From assembly GCF_002954455.1 (NCBI RefSeq), contig NZ_MSCC01000001.1, forward strand, positions 819,205 through 883,204: 64,000 nucleotides of DNA, in the 5' to 3' direction. The position numbers were made by a program, and so were the translations under genes. A model generated the notes under the pieces. That model made no database searches. It saw only the letters and a program-made list of their open reading frames with translations, and was not told where the DNA came from. This document shows, in pieces, positions 49,115 to 59,250 of the stretch. The first letter of the stretch is position 1. Each line of letters begins with the position of its first letter. This DNA comes from Photobacterium aquimaris (lineage in GTDB: Bacteria > Pseudomonadota > Gammaproteobacteria > Enterobacterales > Vibrionaceae).

Positions 49115-49274
49115 AATCGTTGCTTGCCCTGTATGTAAAGGCAAATTGAATTTCGATAAAGAAAATAATGAATTAGTGTGTAAATTTGATCGTCTTGCTT
49201 ATCCTATTGATGATGGCATTCCAGTTTTACTTGAATCAGATGCACGTACATTAAGTTCTGACGAGGTTAAATAA
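49095..49274 (+). CDS. ycaR: YcaR/Trm112-like small protein
   Basis: This short gene encodes 59 residues, starting [18 protein letters not shown] with a second Cys at [12 protein letters not shown] and the end [12 protein letters not shown]. That is the Trm112/YcaR family found between lpxK and kdsB in E. coli. Its start at 49095 is inside lpxK (20-base overlap) with AAGGAA upstream. Its stop TAA shares a base with the kdsB ATG, so translation is probably coupled. Function in bacteria is unclear. Confidence 0.9.
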   Translation: MDHRLLEIVACPVCKGKLNFDKENNELVCKFDRLAYPIDDGIPVLLESDARTLSSDEVK

Positions 49275-50020
49275 TGGCATTTACCGTTATTATACCAGCG
49301 CGCTACCAATCAACCCGTTTACCTGGTAAGCCGTTAGCCGATATTGCTGGCAAACCTATGGTGCAATGGGTGTATGAACAAGCATCTAAATCTGGTGCCG
49401 ATCAAGTGATTGTAGCAACAGATGATCAGCGTATCGTCGATGTGGTGCAAGGTTTTGGTGGGGAAGTGTGCTTAACGCGTGCCGATCATCAATCAGGCAC
49501 TGAACGTTTAGCTGAAGTTGTAGCGAAATATCAACTTGCTGATGATCATATTGTGGTGAATGTGCAAGGCGATGAGCCATTGATCCCTGATACGATTATT
49601 CGTCAAGTAGCCGACAATATTGCTAACTTTAATGCATCAATGGCAACATTAGCGGTAGAGATTGATCATCATGATGAAATCTTTAATCCCAATGCAGTTA
49701 AAGTTGTAACTGATAAAGACGGTTATGCGCTGTATTTTAGTCGTGCAGCTATTCCTTGGGATCGTGATAATTTTGCTCAGCAACCACGTATTGTTCATCA
49801 TAATTTACTGCGTCATATTGGGATTTATGCTTACCGTGCAGGGTTTATTAATACCTACATTAATTGGCAGCCAAGCCCACTTGAGCACATTGAATCTTTA
49901 GAGCAACTTCGTGTGTTGTGGTATGGCGAGAAAATTCATGTTGATGTGGCAATAGATGCACCACCTGCAGGGGTTGATACACCTGAAGATCTAGAACAAG
50001 TACGTCAGTTAGTTGGCTAA
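49274..50020 (+). CDS. kdsB: CMP-KDO synthetase
   Basis: This 248-residue cytidylyltransferase activates KDO for lipopolysaccharide inner-core assembly. The N-terminal [14 protein letters not shown] is the nucleotide-binding signature. It also shows [18 protein letters not shown] with the metal-binding Asp, and the C-terminal [17 protein letters not shown]. The length equals that of E. coli KdsB. It ends the msbA-lpxK-ycaR-kdsB operon, with a terminator 30 bases on. Confidence 0.96.
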   Translation: MAFTVIIPARYQSTRLPGKPLADIAGKPMVQWVYEQASKSGADQVIVATDDQRIVDVVQGFGGEVCLTRADHQSGTERLAEVVAKYQLADDHIVVNVQGDEPLIPDTIIRQVADNIANFNASMATLAVEIDHHDEIFNPNAVKVVTDKDGYALYFSRAAIPWDRDNFAQQPRIVHHNLLRHIGIYAYRAGFINTYINWQPSPLEHIESLEQLRVLWYGEKIHVDVAIDAPPAGVDTPEDLEQVRQLVG

Positions 50021-50047
50021 TTAACGTACATGCTTAATACCATATAA

Positions 50048-50081
50048 TAAAAAACCGAGTAGGATTTACTCGGTTTTTTTG
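50048..50081. terminator. Bidirectional terminator between kdsB and the RRM gene
   Basis: AAAACCGAGTA and TACTCGGTTTT pair around GGATT-like loop bases, with A and T tracts on the flanks. Confidence 0.88.
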
Positions 50082-50107
50082 TCTTCAAATTACGCTATAA
50101 ACTGTAA

Positions 50108-50344
50108 TTATTCAGCGATTTTTACGCGGATACGGCTTTTATCAACCATCATTTCATGAAGTGCTTTCATTGCGCGAGTTGCTTGCTCATCATCAGCCAT
50201 TTCAACAAATGCAAATCCTTTTGATTTACCTGTTTTTTCGTCTAATACAAGGTTACACGCACTAATCTTGCCAAACTCTTCAAACATTTTATGAATTTGG
50301 ATTTCAGTTGTACTGCGAGAAAGATTACGGATTAAAAGTTTCAT
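50108..50344 (-). CDS. RNA-recognition-motif protein
   Basis: This 78-residue protein consists of one RRM domain. RNP2 is LLIRNL (residues 3-8) and RNP1 is KSKGFAFVEM (about 43-52). Such glycine-poor small RRM proteins are common in Vibrio, cyanobacteria and other marine bacteria and bind single-stranded RNA; some are cold-induced. Targets are unknown. It is a single gene, with no strong hairpin between the start and the ElyC gene upstream except the elyC terminator. Confidence 0.85.
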   Translation of the reverse strand: MKLLIRNLSRSTTEIQIHKMFEEFGKISACNLVLDEKTGKSKGFAFVEMADDEQATRAMKALHEMMVDKSRIRVKIAE

Positions 50345-50483
50345 GAATTAAATTCTTTATTAAGTAATAAACGATTTATTTTACCATGAAATACAGAAAA
50401 GGATGCTGAGATTGGAATGAAATAATCAGATTAACATTATTGTGAGCGGTATAATTTTAATAGTTATGCAAAAAGAAACCGTT

Positions 50484-50525
50484 TTAAAAAAGCCAGTGAC
50501 TGTTTCGTGCAGTCGCCAGCTTTAT
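50484..50525 (-). terminator. Terminator after elyC
   Basis: On the minus strand GCTGGCGACTG pairs with CAGTCACTGGC around CACGAAA and is followed by six T. Confidence 0.85.
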
Positions 50526-50557
50526 TATTAATTAACCAAAAAATGACATTGAAAAAC

Positions 50558-51364
50558 CTATAATGTCTTAGGTTTTACTTTTTCAGCCTCTAAATGCTCA
50601 GTTTTTGGATTTAAAAACTTGCTTGCAATACGCTGCCATAATTGGCCTAAACGTTCATGTTCAACAATTTCCATTTGTGTTAAATAGGTTGAATCAGGAA
50701 TGTAACTACGCATTTGATTACTGGCTCTAAAGTTGGTTGGTGCAACAATTGGTTGCAATCCAGCTTGATGGAAATAATAGAGCGCACGTGACATTTGACT
50801 GGCAGACGTTACTAAGATCATATTTTTATTTTTAACGACATCAGCAGCTTGGAAAGCTTCTTCTTTGGTATCTTTAGTAGATTCAAATAATAAAATATCA
50901 CGTTTATCAACACCTAATGCCACGGCAAGATGAGCCATTAATCGAGCATGGCTGATACCATGAGAAGCAATACCTCCGTAACCTGATAAAATCAGCTTAG
51001 CACCAGGGTACATGCGGAAAATTCGAATGCCTTCGACAAGGCGCGTGATCGCAGTTGGTGATAATTCTGAGGTAATAGGGAAAGTTTTATCAATGATTTG
51101 ACCACTGCCTAATACCATTACGTAACTAATAGGTTTAGTGGTGCTCACAAAAGCTGGATTCTCTTGTTCCAACGGGCGTAATAGTGCGGTGGTTAATGGC
51201 TGGAAAGAACATAAAAAGATGCCTATTAGAGATACACTAACCAAAATAGAGGCTAATTTCTTTTGGCGTGTAAACCACAGTACACATAGACCGATAACAC
51301 CCACTAATAAAAGAAACGGTAGTGGCATCAACAGTGCAGAGATGATTTTTTTTAGTATAAACAT
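50558..51364 (-). CDS. elyC: ElyC-like envelope biogenesis factor (DUF218/YdcF family)
   Basis: This 268-residue inner-membrane protein has two N-terminal helices (about residues 8-27 and 36-55) and a periplasmic DUF218 domain. YVMVLGSGQ near residue 82, KLILSGYGG near 125 and ILVTSASQMSRALYYF near 182 are family features. E. coli ElyC supports peptidoglycan assembly and undecaprenyl-phosphate use at low temperature. It is divergent from cmoM as in E. coli. Confidence 0.87.
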   Translation of the reverse strand: MFILKKIISALLMPLPFLLLVGVIGLCVLWFTRQKKLASILVSVSLIGIFLCSFQPLTTALLRPLEQENPAFVSTTKPISYVMVLGSGQIIDKTFPITSELSPTAITRLVEGIRIFRMYPGAKLILSGYGGIASHGISHARLMAHLAVALGVDKRDILLFESTKDTKEEAFQAADVVKNKNMILVTSASQMSRALYYFHQAGLQPIVAPTNFRASNQMRSYIPDSTYLTQMEIVEHERLGQLWQRIASKFLNPKTEHLEAEKVKPKTL

Positions 51365-51483
51365 AGTATGTCGTCCGAAATTTCAGCAGTTGAGCAATAA
51401 AACCGATCACAAGCCTTTATTCCTTTACCGCTTGTGAGAAAATAAGTCACATTCTAGAGTCGCTATCATAACGTAAATGAGCC

Positions 51484-52317
51484 ATGAAAAAAGACCGAAA
51501 TTTTGACGATTTGGCGAAAAAGTTCGCTGAAAATATTTATGGCACAGCGAAAGGCCAAATACGACAAACCGTTGTTTGGCAGGATATTGAATATATATTG
51601 GAACAATTGAATGCTGATGCATCGCTACAAGTTTTAGATGCTGGTGGCGGTATTGGACAGATCTCTCAAAAAATAGCCGCACTAGGACATAAAGTGACGT
51701 TATGTGATCTTTCTAGTGAAATGTTGACATTAGCGGCACAAGAAATTGCTAAAAACGGCTTAGTTGAGCAATATCGGTTAGTGCATTCACCAGTACAAGA
51801 AATCAATCAGCACATTGAGGCACCCGTTGATTTAATTCTTTTCCACGCAGTGATGGAATGGCTGGTTGATCCGATAGCAACATTGGCTGATTTATTAAAT
51901 AATGTAAAACCCGGTGGTGTTATTTCGGTCATGTTTTATAACTATAACGGGTTATTGTTTAAGAATTTGATTTGTGGAAATCTGACCCATATAGAACAGG
52001 GCATGCCACACCGCAAACGGTTTAAGTTACAACCTCAGCAAGGTATTAAACCAGATGAAGTATATCAGTGTCTAACCGAGGCTGGGTTTGACATAATGGG
52101 GAAAACCGGCGTACGCACATTCCATGACTACATGCAGCATGATCGAATGGGTGATTACACTTTTGAGCAAGTTCTTGATATGGAGCAAAAGCTTTGTCGT
52201 CAGGAACCTTTTTTGTCATTAGGACGTTATATTCACGTGTATGCGCGAAAGCCTATTACTGAAGTAACACCACCATTGATGACAAATTTAAATGATAGTA
52301 ATAAGGACAAGGGATGA
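51484..52317 (+). CDS. cmoM: tRNA 5-carboxymethoxyuridine methyltransferase CmoM
   Basis: This 277-residue SAM-dependent methyltransferase has motif [13 protein letters not shown] near residue 50. It also has motif [13 protein letters not shown], and the central [14 protein letters not shown]. It methylates cmo5U34 of certain tRNAs. Formerly called SmtA, it precedes mukF in E. coli too. The ORF stop overlaps mukF by four bases (ATGA), so it heads a cmoM-mukF-mukE-mukB operon. Confidence 0.92.
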   Translation: MKKDRNFDDLAKKFAENIYGTAKGQIRQTVVWQDIEYILEQLNADASLQVLDAGGGIGQISQKIAALGHKVTLCDLSSEMLTLAAQEIAKNGLVEQYRLVHSPVQEINQHIEAPVDLILFHAVMEWLVDPIATLADLLNNVKPGGVISVMFYNYNGLLFKNLICGNLTHIEQGMPHRKRFKLQPQQGIKPDEVYQCLTEAGFDIMGKTGVRTFHDYMQHDRMGDYTFEQVLDMEQKLCRQEPFLSLGRYIHVYARKPITEVTPPLMTNLNDSNKDKG

Positions 52318-53636
52318 GTGACGTTACCCAGACTGTTCCTGAGTTAGTAAATTGGGTCAAAAATAATGAGTTTGCCCTTAATTTACCAACTGAACGGCTG
52401 GCGTTCTTGTTAGCGATTGCGATATTAAGTGGCGATCGCTTTGATGAAGAATTAGGGGAAGGTGAGTTGGTTGATGCATTTCGCATTGTGAGCGAGATGT
52501 TCGGCCAAACCAAGGAAACCCTGGCTTTTCGTGCCAATAACGCCATAAATGAATTGGTAAGACAGCGGTTAATTTCACGTTTTACCAGTGAGGTGACTGA
52601 CGGTGCTAGCATTTATCGATTAAGTCCGTTAGCACTTGGTATTACTGATTATTACGTGAGACAACGTGAGTTTTCAACGTTAAAGCTATCTATTCAATTA
52701 GCAATGGTAGCGGATGAGATTAATAAAGCAGCGACAGCAGCGCAAGAAGGCGGCGATGAGAAGCATTGGCGTAATAATGTGCATGCGGTCTTAAAATACT
52801 CAGTGGCCGAAATATTTGACCGTATTGATTTAAACCAGCGTGCAATGGATGAGCAGCAGCAACAAGTTAAGCTCGATATTGCTGAGTTATTAAATCAAGA
52901 CTGGCAAGCTGCGATCAGTAGCTGTGAAGCATTACTTGATGAAACATCATCGACTTTGCGTGAGTTGCAAGATACGTTGCAAGCGGCAGGTGACCAACTT
53001 CAAAGTCAGCTACTCGCGATTCAAGAAGCAATCCAAGGGCATGATGATCTCGACTTCGTTGATGGTATGGTTTACATCCTGCAAATGAAGCTAGATCGTA
53101 TTATCAGTTGGGGTCAGCAAACTATCGATTTATGGATTGGCTATGATCGCCATGTGCATAAATTTATTCGTACTGCAATTGATATGGATAAAAACCGCGC
53201 CTTTAGTCAGCGGTTACGTCAATCGGTTACCGATTATTTTGATGCGCCATGGGTACTGACATTTGCCGATGCCGAACGTTTACTTGATATGCGTGATGAA
53301 ACTTTAATATTACGTGATGATGAAGTAACAGGTATTGTCCCTGGTGAGATGGAATTTGAAGAGCTTGATTTGGTTAATGATCAACTGGCTGAAAAAGTCG
53401 GTTTGATGTTACAGGCCCATAAAGCGACAGGCGCACCTATTAATTTGAGTGCGCTACTTAAAGACTATTTGTCACAACATCCGTATGCACAACATTTTGA
53501 TTTAGCACGGATTGTGATAGATCAGGCCGTAAGAATGGGGTATTCCGAAGCTGATTTCAATGCCATTCAGCCTGATTGGGAAGCAATTAACGAATACGGA
53601 GCTAAGGTACAAGCCCATGTCATTGACAAATATTGA
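52314..53636 (+). CDS. mukF: MukF, kleisin of the MukBEF condensin
   Basis: This 440-residue kleisin has an N-terminal winged-helix dimerisation domain ([29 protein letters not shown]), a middle helical region, and a C-terminal winged-helix ending at residue 440. Same length as in E. coli. MukF bridges MukB heads and binds MukE, and the complex organises the chromosome. It overlaps cmoM by 4 bases and mukE by 20. Confidence 0.95.
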   Translation: MSDVTQTVPELVNWVKNNEFALNLPTERLAFLLAIAILSGDRFDEELGEGELVDAFRIVSEMFGQTKETLAFRANNAINELVRQRLISRFTSEVTDGASIYRLSPLALGITDYYVRQREFSTLKLSIQLAMVADEINKAATAAQEGGDEKHWRNNVHAVLKYSVAEIFDRIDLNQRAMDEQQQQVKLDIAELLNQDWQAAISSCEALLDETSSTLRELQDTLQAAGDQLQSQLLAIQEAIQGHDDLDFVDGMVYILQMKLDRIISWGQQTIDLWIGYDRHVHKFIRTAIDMDKNRAFSQRLRQSVTDYFDAPWVLTFADAERLLDMRDETLILRDDEVTGIVPGEMEFEELDLVNDQLAEKVGLMLQAHKATGAPINLSALLKDYLSQHPYAQHFDLARIVIDQAVRMGYSEADFNAIQPDWEAINEYGAKVQAHVIDKY

Positions 53637-54363
53637 AGAATTTATGCCGGAGAAGTTGGCTAAAGCGATAGCTAACCCACTTTTCCCTGCACTAGATAAC
53701 GCCTTGCGTTCTGGTCGCCATGTTTCAAGTGAAGATTTAGATAACCACGCTTACTTAATTGAGTTTGAGAAAGAATTAGCGATGTTTTACCGTCGCTACA
53801 ATGCTGAATTAGTACGTGCACCTGAAGGCTTTTTATACTTACGTCCCCGTTCAACGTCATTGATTGGACGTTCAATATTGTCTGAAATTGACATGCTCGT
53901 CGGTAAGGTATTGTGTTTTCTTTACCTTAGTCCTGAGCGTTTAGCACATGAAGGTATCTTCACCAACCAAGAGCTATTTGATGAGCTATTAGTATTAGCT
54001 GATGAACAAAAGCTAATGAAACTGGTTACTAACCGCGCTTCAGGTTCTGATCTTGATCGTGAAAAGCTGTTTGATAAAGTAAAAACCTCATTACGCCGTT
54101 TACGTCGTCTTGGAATGCTTATTCCAATTGGTGAAAATGGTAAATTCCGTATCAGTGAATCAGTATTCCGCTTTGGTGCTGATGTTCGTACTGGCGATGA
54201 TGTGCGTGAAGCACAGTTGCGATTGATTCGTGACGGTGAAGCCGTAGTGCATCAGCAACCGTCAAGTCAGTCAAGTTTGCTTGATGACGTTGACACTAAC
54301 AATCAAGAAGAGCTTGAGATGCAACAAGATGTAGAGCAAGCGGTACAGGAGAGTAATATTTAA
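53617..54363 (+). CDS. mukE: MukE, accessory subunit of MukBEF
   Basis: This 248-residue protein has tandem winged-helix domains, beginning [28 protein letters not shown] helical middle ([23 protein letters not shown]) and an acidic, flexible C-terminal tail follow. Start 53617 lies within mukF; an earlier in-frame start does not agree with the family. It is joined to mukB by TAATG. Confidence 0.94.
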   Translation: MSLTNIEEFMPEKLAKAIANPLFPALDNALRSGRHVSSEDLDNHAYLIEFEKELAMFYRRYNAELVRAPEGFLYLRPRSTSLIGRSILSEIDMLVGKVLCFLYLSPERLAHEGIFTNQELFDELLVLADEQKLMKLVTNRASGSDLDREKLFDKVKTSLRRLRRLGMLIPIGENGKFRISESVFRFGADVRTGDDVREAQLRLIRDGEAVVHQQPSSQSSLLDDVDTNNQEELEMQQDVEQAVQESNI

Positions 54364-57300
54364 TGGAACGCGGCAAGTATCAATCGCTCACCATGGTTAA
54401 CTGGAACGGCTTTTTTGCACGTACCTTTGATATTGATAACCTGGTGACAACGCTTTCAGGCGGTAACGGTGCGGGTAAATCTACCACAATGGCAGCGTTT
54501 ATCACTACACTGATTCCAGACCAAAGTTTACTTCACTTTCGTAACACCACCGAAGCGGGTAGCTCAAATGCATCACGCGATAAAGGCCTGCATGGTAAAT
54601 TAAAACCAGGCGCCTGTTACGCTGCACTTGACGTGGTTAACTCAAAGCAACAACGTATTGTTTTTGCAGTTAAATTACAGCAAGTTGCTGGCCGTGATAA
54701 GAAGGTAGATATTAAGCCCTTTTTGATTCAAGGTTTACCGTCACATATCAAGCCCGCTGAAATTTTAGTGGAAACGATTTCAGATAATCAAGCGCGTGTA
54801 CGTCAGCTTAATGATGTTAAAGATCTTGTTAGCCAATACGAAGGGGTGCAGTTTAAAACATTTAACTCGGTAACAGATTACCATGTGCAAATGTTTGAGA
54901 TGGGTGTACTACCAAAGAAATTACGTAATAGCCAAGATCGTTCAAAGTTCTATCGTTTAATTGAAGCCTCTTTATATGGTGGTATTTCAAGTGCGATCAC
55001 TCGCTCATTACGTGATTATTTATTACCACACAATTCAGGGGTAAAAAAAGCCTTCCAAGATATGGAAGCTGCATTGCGTGAAAACCGCATGACGTTGGAA
55101 GCGATTAAGTTAACCCAAAGTGATCGTGATTTATTTAAGCATTTAATCTCAGAAGCAACTAATTATGTAGCTGCCGATTATATGCGTCATGCTAACGAGC
55201 GCCAGCAGAAGCTAGAGCAAACCCTACGTTTACGTGGCGAGCTAATGGGGTCACGTCAAACCTTGGTTGATCAGCAATCATCGTTAAATAACATGAACGC
55301 GGAGTTAGCAGAATTAGCCGATCAAGAAAGTGCGCTTGAGCAAGATCATCAATCAGCATCTGATCACTTACAACTGGTGCAAGCTGCGGTCCGTCAAGCT
55401 GAGAAAATTGCACGCTATAAAGAAGATCTTGAAGAGCTGACTGAGCGTCTTGAAGAGCAAGTGATGGTGGTTGAAGAAGCGGCAGAGCAGCTTGCTATTG
55501 CTGAAGAACAATCACAGCTTACTGAAGAAGAAGTTGATAGTTTAAAAACTCAACTTGCTGATTATCAACAAGCACTTGATATGCAGCAAACTCGTGCGCT
55601 GCAATATCAACAAGCATTACAAGCCTTAGAAAAGGCGCGCCAGCTATCAGGCGACTCACAAATGCTGGCTGATCAAGCGCCACCGTATTTATCGCAGCTT
55701 AAACAGCAGCAAGAGCAACAAACGACCGCGTTATTAGCATTAAAGCACAAGCTGGATATGTCATCAGCCGCAGCGCAGCAGTTTGAAAAAGGTTTAGCGA
55801 TTGTTACGACTATTGCCGGTGTAGTTGATCGTACCAATGCTAGCGATAAAGCACGTCAATTGATTGAACATGGCCGTCAACTGCGCTCAGTTTCTGAACG
55901 TGGCGAGCAGCTTAAAGCGCAATATCGTGATTTAGAGCGTAGTGTTCGTAGTCAACGCCAAGCAATTGAATTTGCAGGCACTTACGCTAAGAAGTTTGCG
56001 AGCACTATTGATGGTGAATTAGCATTAGCCGAAGAGCAAGCTCGCCATGAAGCAACCTTAGAAAGCTTAGAGCAAGATCAAGCAAGCTTGGTTGAACAGC
56101 GTAACGATATGCGTCATAACGAGCAAGGTCTAGCCGCCCGCATTACAGCATTAGAAGCTTCTGCTCCAGCGTGGATTGCTGCGTCAGATGCATTAGAGAC
56201 ACTTTCTGATCAAGCCAATGTTGAGTTAACTAGCAGCCAAGCTGTGATGGATGCGATGCAAGCAACACTTGATAATGAACGTCAAGTGTCAGCTAAACGT
56301 GATCAGTTAGCGCAACAAAAGCAAGCCTTAGAGCAAGATATTGAACGCTTAGCACAGCCTGGCGGTAGTGATGATTCAGGTTTACGTGCATTAGCCGATA
56401 CTCTTGGCGGAACTATGTTATCTGAAATTTATGATGACATTACCCTTGCTGATGCACCATATTTCAGTGCGATGTACGGTCCGTCGCGTCATGCGATTGT
56501 GGTTCCTGATTTAAGTGGTATTAAAGAAAAGCTGATTGCCCTAGACGATTGCCCTGATGATTTGTATATCATTGAAGGTGATGCTGATTCATTTGATGAT
56601 AGTGGTTTTGATGTTGATGAGCTTGAGAATGCGGTTTGTGTTCACTTAAATGATCGCCAACTGCGTTACTCTCGTTTTCCAAAAGTACCATTATTTGGTC
56701 GTGCAGCACGTGAGCAACGATTAGAGTTTTTACGTGATGAACGCGATCAAGTGGTTGAAGATCATGCTAAAGCTGCGTTTGATTCACAAAAGCTGCAGCG
56801 TTTATACCAAAGCTTTAATAGTTTTGTTGCGACTCACATGGCGATTGCGTTTAATGCCGATCCTGAAGTTGAACTGAAACAAGCGCGTGATCAGCGTAAT
56901 CAGATCATGCGTCAGTTAGCGGAATCACAAGCACAAGAGCAACAGCAACGCGGTCAATTAGCGGCTGCGCGCGAAGGTTTAACCTTATTAGGTAAGTTAA
57001 ATCCGGTGGTGACGTTGCTTGAAGATGAAACGTTAACAGCACGTTTTTCTGAGGTTGAACTGCAATTATCGCAAATGGATGAAGCGCGTAATTACCTTGA
57101 TCGTTACGGTAAAGCATTAGCTGAACTTGAAGGTTTAGTGTCAGCACTTGATGCCGATCCAGAGCAGTTTGATGCATTACAAGCTAATTACGAAGCTGCC
57201 GATCAAAAATTACAACAACTCAAAACTCTGATTTTTGCGGTTGCAGATTTAGCTGAGCGTCGTCATCACTTTAGTTATGCCGATTCAGTTGAGCTATTAA

Positions 57301-58823
57301 ATAAAAGTTCTGAACTTAATGAGCAGTTAAAACTAAAACTCGCGACAGCTGAGCAACAACGTAATACTGCGCGTGCAAGCTTGAAGCAATCACGTGCACA
57401 GGCAAACCAGTATAATCAGTTGATGGCATCACTAAAAAGTTCTCATCAAGCGAAAAATGAAACCGTACTTGAATTTGAACGTGAGCTACAAGAGCTAGGT
57501 GTTCGAGCTGATGTTGAAGCTGAAGAGCGCGCATTAGTACGTCGTAATGAGCTCAATGAGCGTTTACATAGCTCTCGTAATCGTCGTAGCACCTTGGAAA
57601 AATCAACCACTTCTATTGAGCTTGAAATGAAAGGCTTGATGAAACGTTTACGCAAAGTAGGTAAAGATTACCAAGACTTCCGTAAGCTGGTTGTTAATGC
57701 TAAAGCGGGCTGGTGTGCGGTATTACGCCTTGCGCGTGAAAGTGATGTTGAGCGCCGTTTACACCGTCGTGAAATGGCCTATATGTCTGCAGATGAGCTA
57801 CGTTCATTATCAGATAAAGCTTTAGGTGCATTGCGTTTAGCGGTTGCTGATAATGAGAACTTACGCGACGCATTACGGGCATCAGAAGATGTGGCTCGTC
57901 CTGAACGTAAAGTATTGTTCTATATCGCGGTGTATCAACATCTGCGTGAGCGTATTCGTCACGATATTATTCGTACTGATGATCCAGTTGAAGCCATTGA
58001 AGAAATGGAAGTTGAGCTGGCACGTTTAACCGAAGAACTTACTGCACGTGAACAACGTTTAGCAATCAGTTCTGATTTGGTAGCGAATATTATTCGTAAG
58101 ACGATTCAACGTGAACAAAACCGTATTCGAATGCTTAACCAAGGTTTGCAAAATATTGGTTTTGGTCAAGTACGTGGTGTGCGTCTTAACGTTAAAGTAC
58201 GTGATACTCACGAATCATTATTGCTTGGATTAATTGATCAAAAAGATCAGCATAATGACTTGTTTGGCAATAATCGTTTAACGTTCTCAGAAGCGATTGC
58301 AAAACTGTTCCAACGCTTAAATCCACATATTGATATGGGTCAGCGTTCACCACAAATTCTGGGTGAAGAGTTACTTGATTACCGTAACTACTTAGAGCTG
58401 AGTATTGAAGTTAACCGTGGTACCGATGGTTGGCTGCAAGCCGAGTCAGGCGCATTATCGACAGGTGAAGCGATTGGTACTGGTCAGGCAATTCTGTTAA
58501 TGGTTGTTCAGAGCTGGGAAGAAGAATCGCGCCGTTTACGTGGTAAAGATATTATTCCTTGTCGACTATTGTTCTTGGATGAAGCGGCACGACTTGATGG
58601 TAAATCTATCGCAACTTTGTTTGAGTTATGTGAACGCTTAGACATGCAGTTACTGATTGCGGCACCTGAAAATATCAGTCCTGAAAAGGGCACAACCTAT
58701 AAATTGGTACGTAAGATTTTCAAAGATCGTGAACATGTACACGTGGTGGGTTTACGCGGCTTTGGCAACAAACCGAAAGTAGAAATGCCAGTACAAACGC
58801 TATTGGATATTGAGCCAGTATAA
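54363..58823 (+). CDS. mukB: MukB, SMC-like ATPase of the condensin
   Basis: This 1486-residue protein has a head-coil-hinge-coil-head layout. Walker A LSGGNGAGKST lies at about residues 31-41. Coiled coils span roughly 290-650 and 870-1110, separated by a globular hinge near 660-790. The C-terminal head has the signature LSTGEAIGTGQAI and Walker B RLLFLDEAARLD. Length is identical to E. coli MukB. It organises and segregates the chromosome with MukEF and topoisomerase IV. Ends the operon with a terminator. Confidence 0.97.
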   Translation: MERGKYQSLTMVNWNGFFARTFDIDNLVTTLSGGNGAGKSTTMAAFITTLIPDQSLLHFRNTTEAGSSNASRDKGLHGKLKPGACYAALDVVNSKQQRIVFAVKLQQVAGRDKKVDIKPFLIQGLPSHIKPAEILVETISDNQARVRQLNDVKDLVSQYEGVQFKTFNSVTDYHVQMFEMGVLPKKLRNSQDRSKFYRLIEASLYGGISSAITRSLRDYLLPHNSGVKKAFQDMEAALRENRMTLEAIKLTQSDRDLFKHLISEATNYVAADYMRHANERQQKLEQTLRLRGELMGSRQTLVDQQSSLNNMNAELAELADQESALEQDHQSASDHLQLVQAAVRQAEKIARYKEDLEELTERLEEQVMVVEEAAEQLAIAEEQSQLTEEEVDSLKTQLADYQQALDMQQTRALQYQQALQALEKARQLSGDSQMLADQAPPYLSQLKQQQEQQTTALLALKHKLDMSSAAAQQFEKGLAIVTTIAGVVDRTNASDKARQLIEHGRQLRSVSERGEQLKAQYRDLERSVRSQRQAIEFAGTYAKKFASTIDGELALAEEQARHEATLESLEQDQASLVEQRNDMRHNEQGLAARITALEASAPAWIAASDALETLSDQANVELTSSQAVMDAMQATLDNERQVSAKRDQLAQQKQALEQDIERLAQPGGSDDSGLRALADTLGGTMLSEIYDDITLADAPYFSAMYGPSRHAIVVPDLSGIKEKLIALDDCPDDLYIIEGDADSFDDSGFDVDELENAVCVHLNDRQLRYSRFPKVPLFGRAAREQRLEFLRDERDQVVEDHAKAAFDSQKLQRLYQSFNSFVATHMAIAFNADPEVELKQARDQRNQIMRQLAESQAQEQQQRGQLAAAREGLTLLGKLNPVVTLLEDETLTARFSEVELQLSQMDEARNYLDRYGKALAELEGLVSALDADPEQFDALQANYEAADQKLQQLKTLIFAVADLAERRHHFSYADSVELLNKSSELNEQLKLKLATAEQQRNTARASLKQSRAQANQYNQLMASLKSSHQAKNETVLEFERELQELGVRADVEAEERALVRRNELNERLHSSRNRRSTLEKSTTSIELEMKGLMKRLRKVGKDYQDFRKLVVNAKAGWCAVLRLARESDVERRLHRREMAYMSADELRSLSDKALGALRLAVADNENLRDALRASEDVARPERKVLFYIAVYQHLRERIRHDIIRTDDPVEAIEEMEVELARLTEELTAREQRLAISSDLVANIIRKTIQREQNRIRMLNQGLQNIGFGQVRGVRLNVKVRDTHESLLLGLIDQKDQHNDLFGNNRLTFSEAIAKLFQRLNPHIDMGQRSPQILGEELLDYRNYLELSIEVNRGTDGWLQAESGALSTGEAIGTGQAILLMVVQSWEEESRRLRGKDIIPCRLLFLDEAARLDGKSIATLFELCERLDMQLLIAAPENISPEKGTTYKLVRKIFKDREHVHVVGLRGFGNKPKVEMPVQTLLDIEPV

Positions 58824-58863
58824 ACAATATTCATATCTGTAAACGCTATTGATTATGTGCATA

Positions 58864-58891
58864 AAGCCAGCAGTGATGCTGGCTTTTTTTA
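58864..58891 (+). terminator. Terminator after mukB
   Basis: AGCCAGCA and TGCTGGCT form a strong stem around GTGA and are followed by seven T. Confidence 0.9.
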
Positions 58892-59039
58892 TGGCTGCAA
58901 TTTGAAGTATGAATAAAAAACGAAGGCAGTTATTTGCAGTAAGACCGTGAAGGTTAATTATCATTGACTATAATTTTATCATTCCATTGTTATTCGCAAA
59001 TGATATATCACTTTTGTAATGATCACTGAGAGGTCGATT

Positions 59040-59210
59040 ATGGCTAGTACTGAGATCACCGAGCAAGAACGAGGTCGCTATGAATGGTGGGCCTTTTTAT
59101 TCATTATTATTCTGTTATTTCCATTGTTATCCATAGCATTAGTGAGTGGTTATGGTTTTACGATCTGGGCGTTACAAGTCTTTATTTTTGGTCCTCCTGG
59201 GCATGGTTAG
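59040..59210 (+). CDS. torE: TorE/NapE-like small membrane protein
   Basis: This 56-residue protein has one long hydrophobic helix (about residues 18-47) after an acidic, hydrophilic N-terminus (ASTEITEQERGRYEWW). It ends in VFIFGPPGHG, typical of TorE/NapE small components. Function is undefined, but it usually precedes torC or napC. ATG at 59040 follows GAGAGG by about six bases; an in-frame ATG seven codons earlier is less likely. First gene of torECA. Confidence 0.85.
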   Translation: MASTEITEQERGRYEWWAFLFIIILLFPLLSIALVSGYGFTIWALQVFIFGPPGHG

Positions 59211-59250
59211 GCGGTAGCATTTCGATGAAATAAACAACGGAGGGAGAACA

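Noticed and set aside
55300..57700. Repeated Gln/Glu/Leu-rich segments in mukB as DNA repeats
   Set aside because: They are coiled-coil heptads of MukB, not tandem DNA repeats.
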